A stretch of 52,571 bases of DNA from the IMG/VR virus record IMGVR_UViG_3300032893_000065, positions 1-52,571 of that record, one strand, 5' to 3'. The notes beneath the pieces were generated by a model that saw nothing but the letters and a program-made list of their open reading frames with translations, searched no databases and had not been told where the DNA came from. Positions within the stretch are counted from its first letter, which is position 1. Each line of letters starts with the position of its first letter. This DNA is from a virus. Below are positions 1 through 6,558 of this stretch, one piece after another. Made by a program: the position numbers and the translations under genes.

Positions 1-308
1 TCCGCCCGCGCGGCGGCGAGGTCGCGCTCCAGTTCCGCGACGCGGGCCTTTAGTCGTTCGTGTTCCTCAAACCATTTCCCCGAGTGCATGCTGTACCGAT
101 GATCCGCTGATCTACGCCATTCGTCTCGTTCCTTCTCCGCCTTCTCCGCGCGGGCCTGCATGGTCGCCATCTCCTCGCCGCACTTCCGCGCGGCGGCGAG
201 AGCGGCGTCTCGCTCAAGCCTTAGGGTATTAGCTTCCTCTGCCGCGCAGGCCGGGCATCGATCCATGCCCATCCACGATCCATGTGCGGCGCAGTATCCC
301 ATAGTCAT
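1..308 (-). CDS. Zinc-binding coiled-coil protein, C-terminus beyond window
   Basis: The frame is open from an ATG at 308 to the window edge, so the protein is partial (about 102 residues seen). The N-terminus has an early Cys and a CPAC pair (about residues 6-21) that could bind zinc. The rest is charged and rich in Ala, Glu and Arg with heptad-like spacing, typical of a coiled coil. The start overlaps the stop of the upstream gene as ATGA, which supports the start and indicates translational coupling. Its overall plan resembles the 88-residue protein at 16797-17063. Function unknown. Confidence 0.7.
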   Translation of the reverse strand, partial: MTMGYCAAHGSWMGMDRCPACAAEEANTLRLERDAALAAARKCGEEMATMQARAEKAEKERDEWRRSADHRYSMHSGKWFEEHERLKARVAELERDLAAARA

Positions 309-472
309 GCCCCCTCCCGGATCTTCGGCGGTGGTTCCCGCCTGTCCTCGACCTCGGGCAATTCGTGGAACGAATCCCAGTAGTGCGCGCAGGCGGCGCA
401 CAGGAAGTAGCCGCGGTCCTCGACCCGCCGCGCGTTCTTGACCTCGCCTCGGCCGCAATGGTTGCAAAGCAT
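305..472 (-). CDS. Small zinc-ribbon protein
   Basis: A 55-residue protein with two Cys pairs, CNHC near residues 3-6 and CAAC near residues 25-28, the layout of a short zinc ribbon. An upstream in-frame ATG at 499 exists, but the ATG at 472 lies two bases after the stop of the HNH gene and has a GAGGGT ribosome-binding sequence, so I prefer it. It ends in an ATGA overlap with the next gene. Phage zinc ribbons of this size often bind nucleic acid or host transcription proteins; no specific role can be given here. Confidence 0.65.
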   Translation of the reverse strand: MLCNHCGRGEVKNARRVEDRGYFLCAACAHYWDSFHELPEVEDRREPPPKIREGA

Positions 473-474
473 GG

Positions 475-879
475 CTACCCTCGCTTCGCGCGGATCCACG
501 CCGCGAACATCCGGTTCACTTCTGGATATTCGTGAAGCGTCCGGTGGCAGTCGCCGCAGAGCCAGGCCACGTTCGTGATGTTCTGCTCTTGCCGTCGCCT
601 ACCAGAGCCGCCCTGGAGATGGTGCATGTGCCCCATGGCCGGCAGAGTGCTTCGCTGGCACCGCTCGCAACTGATCCGAGCCAGGGCGATGACCTTCTCC
701 CGTAGCGCCGCAGTCTGGGCCTTGTAGTCGGCCCGCGAAGGCTTCATCCGCCCGCTTGCGACCTTCTTCCGTGAACGGCGCTTCTGGTGTAGCCGCTCCG
801 CAGCGTCCACAATCGACTCAGGGACAAGCCCAGGGTGCTCCAGGACCCAGTCAGAAAGAGTCTTCGCGTCCCGGTTCAT
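475..879 (-). CDS. HNH endonuclease family protein
   Basis: A 134-residue protein with a C-terminal HNH fold: CERC (about residues 72-75), HMHH (about 89-92) as the metal-binding His segment, an Asn in NITNVAWLC, then CGDCH (about 108-112). The two Cys pairs bind a structural zinc and the His cluster is the catalytic beta-beta-alpha metal site. The basic N-terminal half probably binds DNA. A GAGG ribosome-binding site precedes the ATG. It follows recT and gam in one unit, so it may act in recombination or DNA processing rather than as a free-standing homing enzyme; this is inference. Confidence 0.8.
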   Translation of the reverse strand: MNRDAKTLSDWVLEHPGLVPESIVDAAERLHQKRRSRKKVASGRMKPSRADYKAQTAALREKVIALARISCERCQRSTLPAMGHMHHLQGGSGRRRQEQNITNVAWLCGDCHRTLHEYPEVNRMFAAWIRAKRG

Positions 880-887
880 GGGACGCC

Positions 888-1832
888 TCAGAAGGGTAGG
901 TCGTTAGGCTCGTCGGCGCCGGGGGTATGGTCAGGCGGGAAGAGCAGGTACTCCATGTCGAGGATCTGCTGCTCCTTCCACTCCGCCGTCTTCGGCGCCT
1001 TCGGACCAAAGACCTTCATCCGGGCTGCGACCCACGCCTTGTCCCGGTCCTCATCGTTGGGCCACTTTTCGCCGGCACGCGCCCATAGACCCATGACAGT
1101 AACGGGCCTCGGGGCCGACTCCTCCGCGGATGGCTCTAGGGATGCCGTTTCTGGGGCCGCAGGCTGGCTAGGAGGGGCTGAAAGCACCTTAGCCGCTTCT
1201 TGGGCCGGAGTCGGCGTTTGCGGGCCTCCTACGGGCGCCGGAACCGCCATGGCGGGCGTGAAATCGGCCGCCTCGTCTGGGTCATAGCCGCGAACGAGGT
1301 CCGGGTAGACCGCGCGGGCCGTGGCGGCAGCGGCGCGGTGTCGGAGCATCGTTTTGGGTTGCTTTTTGTAGTTCTCCTTCTCGCCCAACCCCAAACGCCG
1401 CGCGTCTTCGATGGTGAACGTGAAGCGCTCAGGTTTGGGCGCCCCCACGCGCTGCGTTTCGTAAGTGGCGTGGTCGTCGGTGCTTTCAACGAGAAAGAAA
1501 TGCTGGCACACGTCTCGCCGCTTTTTGCACTGGGCGACCATGAGGTCGGCGCTGTAGACCGGCTTCCCGCCGATGACGTTGATGTCGGAGAGCCCTTGCA
1601 TCGGTCCGATGCCTAGCTCCCGGGCAGTGAGCAGGATCACAAGGATGTCGGCCGGCTTACCACGGACGGCCTGTGGGACAAGGCCCGACTTCGAGAGTTC
1701 CGTCGCGAGCGCCATGGCGTGCTGGATCCCTTGGGGGTCGAACAGGGACATGGCAACGTGTTCCTGGACTTGGATGGCTTCGGTAGGCTCCGGCTCGACT
1801 GGCTTCGCTTCACCTCTTCGCGAGGGCGTCAT
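888..1832 (-). CDS. recT: RecT-family single-strand annealing protein
   Basis: A 314-residue protein. Residues about 25-100 carry the family signature: a hydrophobic stretch ending GLVP, GKPADILVILLTARELG, then PMQGL and a VIGGKPVYSADLM segment. Later an RHRAAAATARAVYPDL segment followed by a GYDPDEAADFT acidic end matches other phage RecT proteins. The C-terminal third is Pro/Ala-rich and variable, as usual. RecT proteins anneal complementary single strands during phage recombination. The GGAGG ribosome site abuts an ATG at 1841, so the ATG at 1832 (spacing 9) is the better start. It overlaps the end of the Gam-like gene by 23 bases. No RecE-type exonuclease is visible in the window. Confidence 0.88.
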   Translation of the reverse strand: MTPSRRGEAKPVEPEPTEAIQVQEHVAMSLFDPQGIQHAMALATELSKSGLVPQAVRGKPADILVILLTARELGIGPMQGLSDINVIGGKPVYSADLMVAQCKKRRDVCQHFFLVESTDDHATYETQRVGAPKPERFTFTIEDARRLGLGEKENYKKQPKTMLRHRAAAATARAVYPDLVRGYDPDEAADFTPAMAVPAPVGGPQTPTPAQEAAKVLSAPPSQPAAPETASLEPSAEESAPRPVTVMGLWARAGEKWPNDEDRDKAWVAARMKVFGPKAPKTAEWKEQQILDMEYLLFPPDHTPGADEPNDLPF

Positions 1833-2388
1833 CGGGTTCATCCTCCGTTGAAATATACGGTGTCTGCTTCTCCGCCACGACCTTGTACCCAGGGGGCACC
1901 TCCCCCGTCTTCCGGAAGTGATCCTGGATCGCCCGTATGACAGGCTCCCGCTTCGTGCGGACGAGAGCGCTCTCCAGGGGAAGCGAGTCTGCCCATGCCT
2001 GCGCGGCCTTCTCGTCCTCGATCTCTAGATGCTCGGGGCTGGTCCTGTACCCCAGTCTCCCGTAGACGAAATCGCGGCTTTTCTTGGTACCCCGGACAAC
2101 GAGGGCCTTGTGAGTATCGAGCCATTCCAGCAAGACGAAGTCGAAGTAGTGGACCCCGACGGCGGCAATCCGCCTCATCTTCTCGCCGCGCTTCTGGATG
2201 CGCCGGATGGCTTCCTTCACCAGCCCGTCTACCTGCTCGACCTCGCGTTGACACTGGGCCCTACGTTGAAGGCACCAGTCTATCTCCTCCATCGTCTTCG
2301 GGCGGTAGAGCCGATCGACCCCGGGGTCCTCGGCGTCCACGTAGTCGGCTACGTCATCCGGGAGCTTCGGTCCGAGGTCGTCGGTCAT
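1810..2388 (-). CDS. gam: Gam-like host-nuclease inhibitor
   Basis: A 192-residue protein of the Mu Gam / phage host-nuclease-inhibitor type. It has a long N-terminal helical region with an EIDWCLQRRAQ segment (about residues 35-65), then a central YFDFVLLEWLDTHKALVV strand-helix part and a basic KKSRDFVYGRLGYR strand. Gam proteins bind double-stranded DNA ends and shield them from host RecBCD-type nucleases. Its place next to recT fits a phage recombination module. The stop of the preceding gene lies four bases upstream of the ATG. Confidence 0.8.
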   Translation of the reverse strand: MTDDLGPKLPDDVADYVDAEDPGVDRLYRPKTMEEIDWCLQRRAQCQREVEQVDGLVKEAIRRIQKRGEKMRRIAAVGVHYFDFVLLEWLDTHKALVVRGTKKSRDFVYGRLGYRTSPEHLEIEDEKAAQAWADSLPLESALVRTKREPVIRAIQDHFRKTGEVPPGYKVVAEKQTPYISTEDEPDDALAKR

Positions 2389-2392
2389 GGGA

Positions 2393-2569
2393 TTATCTCG
2401 TTCCGTACAACTGCGACCCCGAGAACGTCGCTGTTCCCGCTACCTGCGGAGTCAGGATCATCTGGCCCATTGCCGGCATGATCTGGGCGTTCTGGTTGGG
2501 CATGACGCCCTGGGCCGACCCACTTGCCGAGAAATCTCCGCGCGATGCCCTGTACTCGTCGTAAGTCAC
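2393..2569 (-). CDS. Small protein with GTG start, Met/Gln-rich
   Basis: A 58-residue reading frame beginning with GTG at 2569, preceded by GAGG four bases upstream, and ending TAA four bases before the gam ATG. It fills an otherwise empty gap in the operon. The sequence begins MTYDEYRASRG and is rich in Gln, Met and small residues in the middle (QGVMPNQNAQIMPAMGQM). No ATG occurs upstream in frame. I do not recognise the family. The operon position, spacing and ribosome site are the grounds for calling it. Confidence 0.55.
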   Translation of the reverse strand: MTYDEYRASRGDFSASGSAQGVMPNQNAQIMPAMGQMILTPQVAGTATFSGSQLYGTR

Positions 2570-2637
2570 AGGACCTCGCGGCTTGATAAGATCCTTGAAT
2601 GCCTTCGCCCCGGTCGCGGCCGGTTCTGCTACCGGGG

Positions 2638-2853
2638 CTACGCGAAAGGGCGAACGATGACCGTCATCCTTTCCCTGTCCACGTCCTTGAGTTCCGCCGC
2701 GTGATCCATCACGAAGTGTAGAGCAGCCGCATTGGCGTCCTTCGCGAGGGTATGCGTCGGTGCAACGACGAGCCGCTCCGGCTTCAGAACATTCATCGGG
2801 TCATCGGGCTTTACGTGGGCCTGCTCCAACACGGCAATCTCGAATAGCGGCAT
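2638..2853 (-). CDS. Hypothetical protein, 71 aa
   Basis: A 71-residue mixed helix/strand protein starting MPLFEIAVLEQ and ending in a basic strand MTVIVRPFA. A GGAGGAG ribosome site lies six bases upstream of the ATG. It belongs to the minus-strand recombination operon. No motif or membrane segment is visible; function not recognised. Confidence 0.6.
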   Translation of the reverse strand: MPLFEIAVLEQAHVKPDDPMNVLKPERLVVAPTHTLAKDANAAALHFVMDHAAELKDVDRERMTVIVRPFA

Positions 2854-2882
2854 CGGCTCCTCCGTCGTCTACGATAGAAAGC

Positions 2883-2930
2883 GGAGCGGAGGGGTCGAAT
2901 CCTAAGGCCTTGAACCCTACCCACCGCTCC
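2883..2930. repeat. Long-stem inverted repeat between operon genes
   Basis: The arms GGAGCGG (2883-2889) and CCGCTCC (2924-2930) are perfectly complementary, with further inner pairing of GGGT-type bases. On the minus strand this would form a hairpin in the gap between the 132-residue zinc protein and the 71-residue protein. Parts look tRNA-like but the spacing is far too short for a tRNA. Confidence 0.5.
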
Positions 2931-2934
2931 GACT

Positions 2935-2951
2935 CCCGGCCCCATGCCGGG
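2935..2951 (-). terminator. Perfect 6-bp hairpin just after a stop codon
   Basis: CCCGGC (2935-2940) and GCCGGG (2946-2951) surround a five-base loop, six bases after the stop of the minus-strand gene at 2957-3355. No T-run follows, so it may attenuate transcription or protect a processed 3' end rather than act as a strong terminator. Confidence 0.35.
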
Positions 2952-2956
2952 AATGC

Positions 2957-3355
2957 TTACTCCATCCAGGCCACGCAACCGTTGGCACACGATGCGTGTA
3001 CGTGTCCGTTGTAGGCTACGGTGAATCGCAGCGCCTTGTCTTTCTGGCAAACCGGGCACTGGATGGCTCCATGATCGAGCCTGGTTGCGATGATCGCCTT
3101 GCGCGCCTTCCGGATACGCTCCATCCCGCGATTGCTTTCCTCAACCTGCGCCTGGACCTCTTCCGGCGTTGGGAACAGCCGAAACTCGCACCCGACCCCG
3201 CTCTTCTCGGCCTCGTCCTTGAAACAGGGGAGCGCACCGAGCTTCTTCCCCTTCTGCAGGTCGGCATAGGTGACGCCGGCCTTGCACTTGTCGTTTTGGG
3301 TTCCGTTGAAGTGTTCGCACCGATTCGCGATCTGCTCGGCAAGGGTCTTCATCAT
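2957..3355 (-). CDS. Cys-rich zinc-binding protein
   Basis: A 132-residue protein. The N-terminal half has Cys at about residues 13, 24 and 44 within RCEHFNG, DKCKAG and PCFKD. The C-terminal half has CPVC (about 99-102) followed by CANGC (about 122-126), spaced like a zinc ribbon closing with a strand (ALRFTVAYNGHVHASC). A helical linker joins them. The ATG overlaps the TGA of the upstream 34-residue membrane gene. Likely nucleic-acid or protein binding; precise role unknown. Confidence 0.7.
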   Translation of the reverse strand: MMKTLAEQIANRCEHFNGTQNDKCKAGVTYADLQKGKKLGALPCFKDEAEKSGVGCEFRLFPTPEEVQAQVEESNRGMERIRKARKAIIATRLDHGAIQCPVCQKDKALRFTVAYNGHVHASCANGCVAWME

Positions 3356-3456
3356 CGTCGGCTCCAGTAGACGGCGAGGCCCTGAAGGATGAGCATCGAG
3401 AGGAGGGCGCAGACCACGAAGGTCTTGACGACGGCATCCCAGTCGAGCGGGCTCAT
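3352..3456 (-). CDS. Small single-span membrane protein, 34 aa
   Basis: A 34-residue frame starting MSPLDWDAVVK and containing one hydrophobic span (about residues 9-30: VVKTFVVCALLSMLILQGLA) closed by WSRR. The ATG overlaps the upstream stop as ATGA and its own stop overlaps the next start. It is short, but the two coupled junctions and the clear membrane span support it. Function unknown. Confidence 0.6.
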   Translation of the reverse strand: MSPLDWDAVVKTFVVCALLSMLILQGLAVYWSRR

Positions 3457-3746
3457 GTCAGCGCCGCCTTCGCCTTGCGGATAGCCTCTTGCGTTCTGCG
3501 GATAGCCTCTTGACCCCGGGCGAGGACCGCTCTCGTCTGGCGATCGAGCCGCTCCGGGTGCTCATAGACGACGTGGCTCATGTTCGCGTCGAAGTACAAG
3601 ACACTCGCACAGTTGATGCACAGGGAGAGGTCGCCAGGCTTTGGCCGCGGATCGTTGTTGTCTGGCATCGAGGTACACGCATCGAAGTGATACCCGCAGA
3701 CGGGGCACTTGCTATCCGGCAGCGCGGTCTCGACCATCTCGGCCAT
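3453..3746 (-). CDS. Zinc-ribbon protein, first gene of left operon
   Basis: A 97-residue protein with CPVC (CPVCGYHFDAC) and a second pair CINC, about 30 residues apart, then a long charged helix at the C-terminus (REQEAIRR-like repeats). In-frame ATGs exist at 3782, 3755 and 3746. The promoter on this strand has its -10 box at 3754-3759, so transcription should start near 3747; only the ATG at 3746 fits, giving a leaderless message. It opens the minus-strand recombination operon opposite the XRE regulator. Its role may be regulatory, but this is inference. Confidence 0.65.
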   Translation of the reverse strand: MAEMVETALPDSKCPVCGYHFDACTSMPDNNDPRPKPGDLSLCINCASVLYFDANMSHVVYEHPERLDRQTRAVLARGQEAIRRTQEAIRKAKAALT

Positions 3747-3782
3747 GTCGGGCATCCTAGCGACGCGACGCTTGACTGTCAA
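3747..3782 (-). promoter_or_regulatory. Leftward promoter TTGACA-17-TAGGAT
   Basis: On the minus strand TTGACA (3777-3782) and TAGGAT (3754-3759) are separated by exactly 17 bases. The predicted start (about 3747) sits one base before the ATG at 3746, implying a leaderless transcript of the recombination operon. Confidence 0.7.
3772..3782. promoter_or_regulatory. Palindromic shared -35 box, candidate operator
   Basis: TTGACTGTCAA is a perfect palindrome around its central base. Each half supplies the -35 hexamer of one divergent promoter, so a dimer bound here, for example the adjacent XRE protein, would block both. I noticed no second copy in the window. Confidence 0.5.
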
Positions 3783-3807
3783 GCAACGCAGCGGTAGGCT
3801 CCTCTTC
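3772..3807 (+). promoter_or_regulatory. Rightward promoter TTGACT-17-TAGGCT
   Basis: TTGACT (3772-3777) and TAGGCT (3795-3800) are 17 bases apart. The predicted start near 3807 is two bases before the XRE regulator ATG at 3809, again a leaderless or near-leaderless message, as known for lambda cI from PRM. Confidence 0.65.
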
Positions 3808-3808
3808 G

Positions 3809-4021
3809 ATGGACCCAGCGAAGCGACTCGGGGAGCGTATCAGGGCAGCCCGACATCGGCGCGGCCTTACCCTCACCGCGCTCGCGGACAAGTGCAGCAT
3901 GGATAAGGCCCAACTCTCACGCATTGAGCAGGGCCAGCAGGAGCCCACCCTTGCCCGCCTCCGTTCCCTGGCGAGGGCTCTCGATGTCTCCCTGTTCCGA
4001 CTTCTGTGGAAGGGACCATGA
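3809..4021 (+). CDS. XRE-family helix-turn-helix regulator
   Basis: A 70-residue protein that is almost entirely one HTH_3 domain: RIRAARHRRGLTLTALADKC (helices 1-2), MDKAQLSRIEQGQQEPTLARL (recognition helix and following turn), then RSLARALDVSLFRLLW. Such proteins bind palindromic operators as dimers. There is no C-terminal dimerisation or cleavage domain of the CI/LexA type. It is transcribed from a promoter that shares its -35 box with the opposite operon, so it probably controls the left/right switch. The stop overlaps the next start as ATGA. Confidence 0.85.
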   Translation: MDPAKRLGERIRAARHRRGLTLTALADKCSMDKAQLSRIEQGQQEPTLARLRSLARALDVSLFRLLWKGP

Positions 4022-4260
4022 CCGAGATCCGAGCCGACAACCTAGTTGTTGGGGACGTCCTCCGCACCGCCGTGGGGAGGGCCACGGTCCGGGCCGTTTA
4101 CAGTAGCCATCACGGAGTCGAGGTCGTCGTCGGCTCCGGTAAACGCGTCAAGCGGGTTCTGTGGTTTTGGACCTACCAAAGGGTGAAGCTCTCGAAGAGG
4201 GGCCCTGGCCCGGTGCGTCCTCTTCTCCCTAGGCCGCGCCCAGAGAAGGACGACGAATGA
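4018..4260 (+). CDS. Small beta-rich basic protein
   Basis: An 80-residue protein beginning MTEIRADNLVVGDVL. It is predicted to be mostly short strands (RATVRAVYSS, GVEVVVGSGK, VLWFWTYQRVKL), suggestive of an SH3-like barrel, with a proline- and arginine-rich tail. An earlier ATG at 4006 exists, but 4018 gives an ATGA overlap with the XRE gene. No family recognised. Confidence 0.6.
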   Translation: MTEIRADNLVVGDVLRTAVGRATVRAVYSSHHGVEVVVGSGKRVKRVLWFWTYQRVKLSKRGPGPVRPLLPRPRPEKDDE

Positions 4261-4361
4261 GTCTCGCCACGATCTTGGGCGGGGTCACCCTGTACCTACT
4301 CTTTGTGGTGGGGATGGCTGCGTTCATCCGTCGGGGTCGAGGGCGAAGTCGGGACGACTGA
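4257..4361 (+). CDS. Small single-span membrane protein, 34 aa
   Basis: A 34-residue frame with one hydrophobic span (LATILGGVTLYLLFVVGMAA, about residues 3-22) and a basic tail RRGRGRSR that would stay in the cytoplasm. ATGA overlap with the previous stop supports it. Function unknown. Confidence 0.6.
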   Translation: MSLATILGGVTLYLLFVVGMAAFIRRGRGRSRDD

Positions 4362-4401
4362 GTGACGGTTGTGGTAGGCTGCCACGGTTGGAGGTCGCGC
4401 G

Positions 4402-4812
4402 ATGCGGCGCCGCAGTGGTCGGAAGCACAGGGCATCATCCCGGGACGGACCGTTCGAGCACAAGGTCTTGCGCTTTCGGCGCTCACCCTTGGTAGAAGAC
4501 CCGCCTCCTCCGCTGGAGATACCGGAGAAGACGAGGGTTCCCAGGTGGTTGCGGTGGGTATTGGCCGTGATCGGCTTGGCAGCCGTCGCGGGAATTGGTA
4601 CATATAGGCTTGCCTCGATAGGCCGGATCCGGGTTGCTCCCGCCCCCGGCCGACTTCGACCGCGCGCCGCCCCGTGGGAGGCAAAGGGCGGCGATTCCTT
4701 CCCCACTCTCGATCGCTACTTGCCCGTGATGCTCTCGGCGCGAGCGACCGAGGATTCCACCGTCACCGTGCTACTTCACCAGGCCCGCCTCGGCCGGAGG
4801 CCCAAGCGATGA
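4402..4812 (+). CDS. Basic membrane-anchored protein
   Basis: A 136-residue protein with a very basic N-terminus (MRRRSGRKHR), a proline-rich stretch, one transmembrane span near residues 50-68 (WVLAVIGLAAVAGIGTYRL) and a basic outer or C-terminal part. A GGAGGT ribosome site lies about seven bases upstream. It ends in an ATGA overlap with the next gene. No family recognised. Confidence 0.55.
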   Translation: MRRRSGRKHRASSRDGPFEHKVLRFRRSPLVEDPPPPLEIPEKTRVPRWLRWVLAVIGLAAVAGIGTYRLASIGRIRVAPAPGRLRPRAAPWEAKGGDSFPTLDRYLPVMLSARATEDSTVTVLLHQARLGRRPKR

Positions 4813-5021
4813 AGCTCGCCCCGCTGGATCCTGACCAGTTTCTTGTCTGGGCATGGCGCGGTACTCCGAAGGTCCCGGGCTGCGGGCCTCTCACGGTGGA
4901 CGACGTCGCCTTCGAGCTACAGATGCCTCGGGAGGCGATACGCAAAGATTACGTCCGATTGGCCGCCAAGGTGCGGCGAAACCAAAGACTGGGATTGGAT
5001 CCTTTCCACGGAATAGTCTAA
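4809..5021 (+). CDS. Small putative helix-turn-helix protein
   Basis: A 70-residue protein. The second half, LTVDDVAFELQMPREAIRKDYVRLAAKVRR, reads like a helix-turn-helix: a helix, a turn at MPRE, then a basic recognition helix. It starts in an ATGA overlap. It may be an accessory DNA-binding protein for the replication module that follows; this is inferred. Confidence 0.55.
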   Translation: MKLAPLDPDQFLVWAWRGTPKVPGCGPLTVDDVAFELQMPREAIRKDYVRLAAKVRRNQRLGLDPFHGIV

Positions 5022-5023
5022 CC

Positions 5024-5251
5024 GTAGACCCCTACGCTGCACTTGTCAGTACGCTGTGTGCGCTCCTGTTGTTGATTTTGGCAGGAGTCGCCTGGGGCAT
5101 GCAGGCATGGAGGGAACATGAGGCCAAACGAACCGCCCACTCACCTATTGGCGAAACGAAGCGGCAGACCCCTCAAGACAATCCAATGCGGGAAGATGGT
5201 TCACTCAGGATCGAAGTGGACGGAGGATCCGGCCAAAGCCTCCTGCCATGA
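5024..5251 (+). CDS. Possible small membrane protein, start unclear
   Basis: Directly after the previous stop, this frame encodes PYAALVSTLCALLLLILAGV followed by AWGMQAWREHEAKR, a convincing membrane span with a charged flank, and continues to a stop at 5251. No ATG, GTG or TTG lies at a sensible place upstream, so the true start is unresolved; the coordinate given is only the beginning of the plausible segment. It overlaps the well-supported gene at 5118. Confidence 0.3.
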   Translation, partial: VDPYAALVSTLCALLLLILAGVAWGMQAWREHEAKRTAHSPIGETKRQTPQDNPMREDGSLRIEVDGGSGQSLLP

Positions 5252-5384
5252 GTGCGCGCGGCTGGCGGAGGGTCTGACTCCCGAGCAGCGCACGGAAATC
5301 TGGGAGAACGCGAACGACCGCATGGGCCGTAACCGCCGGAACCCGTGGAGAGCGGTCCTGGCTACGAGGGTGAAGCTGGCATGA
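5118..5384 (+). CDS. Small Cys-containing protein
   Basis: An 88-residue basic protein. A single Cys (TIQCGKMVH) is followed about 20 residues later by CHEC, which together could bind one zinc. The C-terminal part is helical. The start has a GGAGG site (tggagggaacATG). It ends in ATGA overlap with the next gene. Function unknown. Confidence 0.6.
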   Translation: MRPNEPPTHLLAKRSGRPLKTIQCGKMVHSGSKWTEDPAKASCHECARLAEGLTPEQRTEIWENANDRMGRNRRNPWRAVLATRVKLA

Positions 5385-5569
5385 CCGTGCGTCGCATCCG
5401 CTGCCGCGGCGACTGCGGACGCTGGTGGTACTACGACGGGAAGTCAGCCGCCGGCCGGCACGCTGGAGGACGTCCCCGGGAGTGGTGCCCCCGGTGTCTC
5501 TATCTCCACAAGCTGGAGCGAAAGCGAGTGGACTCCCCGAACCTCATGTCCCCGAGGAACCAGTCGTGA
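5381..5569 (+). CDS. Small zinc-finger protein
   Basis: A 62-residue protein with CRGDC near the N-terminus and CPRC about 28 residues later, flanked by aromatic and basic residues (RWWYYDG). This is a compact four-Cys zinc site. Coupled at both ends: ATGA with the gene before and GTGA with the replication gene after. It may bind single-stranded DNA or assist replication, but this is only context. Confidence 0.6.
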   Translation: MTVRRIRCRGDCGRWWYYDGKSAAGRHAGGRPREWCPRCLYLHKLERKRVDSPNLMSPRNQS

Positions 5570-6558
5570 CCGAGGATCGGGAGGGCGGCTACATCAAGCT
5601 CTACCGGAGATGGTCCTCCTCCCCTGCGGTCTTGGCTCTGGACGGGGCTCAGCGATCCGTCTGGATCGAGATCCTTTTCGCGGCCAACTGGAAGGATACC
5701 GTAGTCGTTCTACGCTCCGGGCCGACCACCATAAAGAGGGGTCAGGCCTTGATTCCGGAGCGGACCCTGGCAAAGAGGGCCGGCGTAGGACGCCAGGTCG
5801 TAAGGACTACCCTGGACAGACTAGTCCTTTCGGAAACGTTAAAAGTAACCCAAGCTCGCTCTCTAAATGGCCCAAGCATCACGCTGATAACCGTTCTTAA
5901 CTACGACAGATTTCAGGCGAACGAGGAATTGCCAACCCAAGGTAAGACACAAAGCCAACCCAAGCCCAACCCAAGCTCAACCCGATCAGAAGAAGTAGAA
6001 GAAGTAGAAGAAGAGAGACAACTACTAGCGCCTGTCGGCGCTGCGCCCGGCAGTTTCAGAACCCTACAGGGGCTCCTCGTCAAGGCTTTCGAGGACGAGA
6101 GGGGAAGCAGGTACCTCTGGCAGGGAGCGAAGGACGCTCAGGGTCTAAAGCGCCTCTTGGCGCTCCGCCTACCCAATCAGGACATCGTGGACCGTTGGCG
6201 CGCCGGCCTCAAGGCGGCCGGCTGGAAGTCCGCGTCTACGGTGGCCCAGCTAGCGGCCAAGTGGAACGATCTCGCATCCGAGGTGAACGGCCATGACGTT
6301 GAGAGTCGTAGACTCAGGGAAGCCACAGAGCGCAGCCTCGAAGAGCCTGGACGAGGTGAGGCAGGAGGAGATCGAGCGGCTGGGAAGGGTGCGCCGGATT
6401 CGCGTCGCTTACCCGAGACTGGAAAGGCTATGCAATCCGCAATCGGAAAACTTCTGGGTGTTGGGTGGGCGCCCGGGGACGTTCAAGACAACCCTCCTGT
6501 GGAACCTCGCCCTCAACGCGGCCCGCCAGCAGCAACGGGTCCTGTTCGTCTCCCTTGA
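5566..6558 (+). CDS. Phage replication initiator (winged-helix, DnaD/O-like)
   Basis: A 330-residue frame starting with GTG at 5566 (GTGA overlap). The first 120 residues have the winged-helix pattern of phage replication proteins: GYIKLYRRW at the start, RSVWIEILFAANW, a strand pair, LAKRAGVGRQVVRTTLDRL as recognition region, and ITVLNYDRFQ closing the wing. A Ser/Pro/Gln linker and an acidic stretch follow, then a helical domain (about residues 165-250). Such proteins bind the origin and load the helicase encoded next. The last 89 codons overlap the helicase gene in another frame and look compositionally poor, so the natural end may be earlier if a frameshift occurs. Confidence 0.75.
   Translation: MTEDREGGYIKLYRRWSSSPAVLALDGAQRSVWIEILFAANWKDTVVVLRSGPTTIKRGQALIPERTLAKRAGVGRQVVRTTLDRLVLSETLKVTQARSLNGPSITLITVLNYDRFQANEELPTQGKTQSQPKPNPSSTRSEEVEEVEEERQLLAPVGAAPGSFRTLQGLLVKAFEDERGSRYLWQGAKDAQGLKRLLALRLPNQDIVDRWRAGLKAAGWKSASTVAQLAAKWNDLASEVNGHDVESRRLREATERSLEEPGRGEAGGDRAAGKGAPDSRRLPETGKAMQSAIGKLLGVGWAPGDVQDNPPVEPRPQRGPPAATGPVRLP

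Noticed and set aside
2883-2930. tRNA gene
   Set aside because: A GGTCGAATCC-like segment recalls a T-arm, but the stem-to-stem length is only 48 nt and no D or anticodon arm fits.
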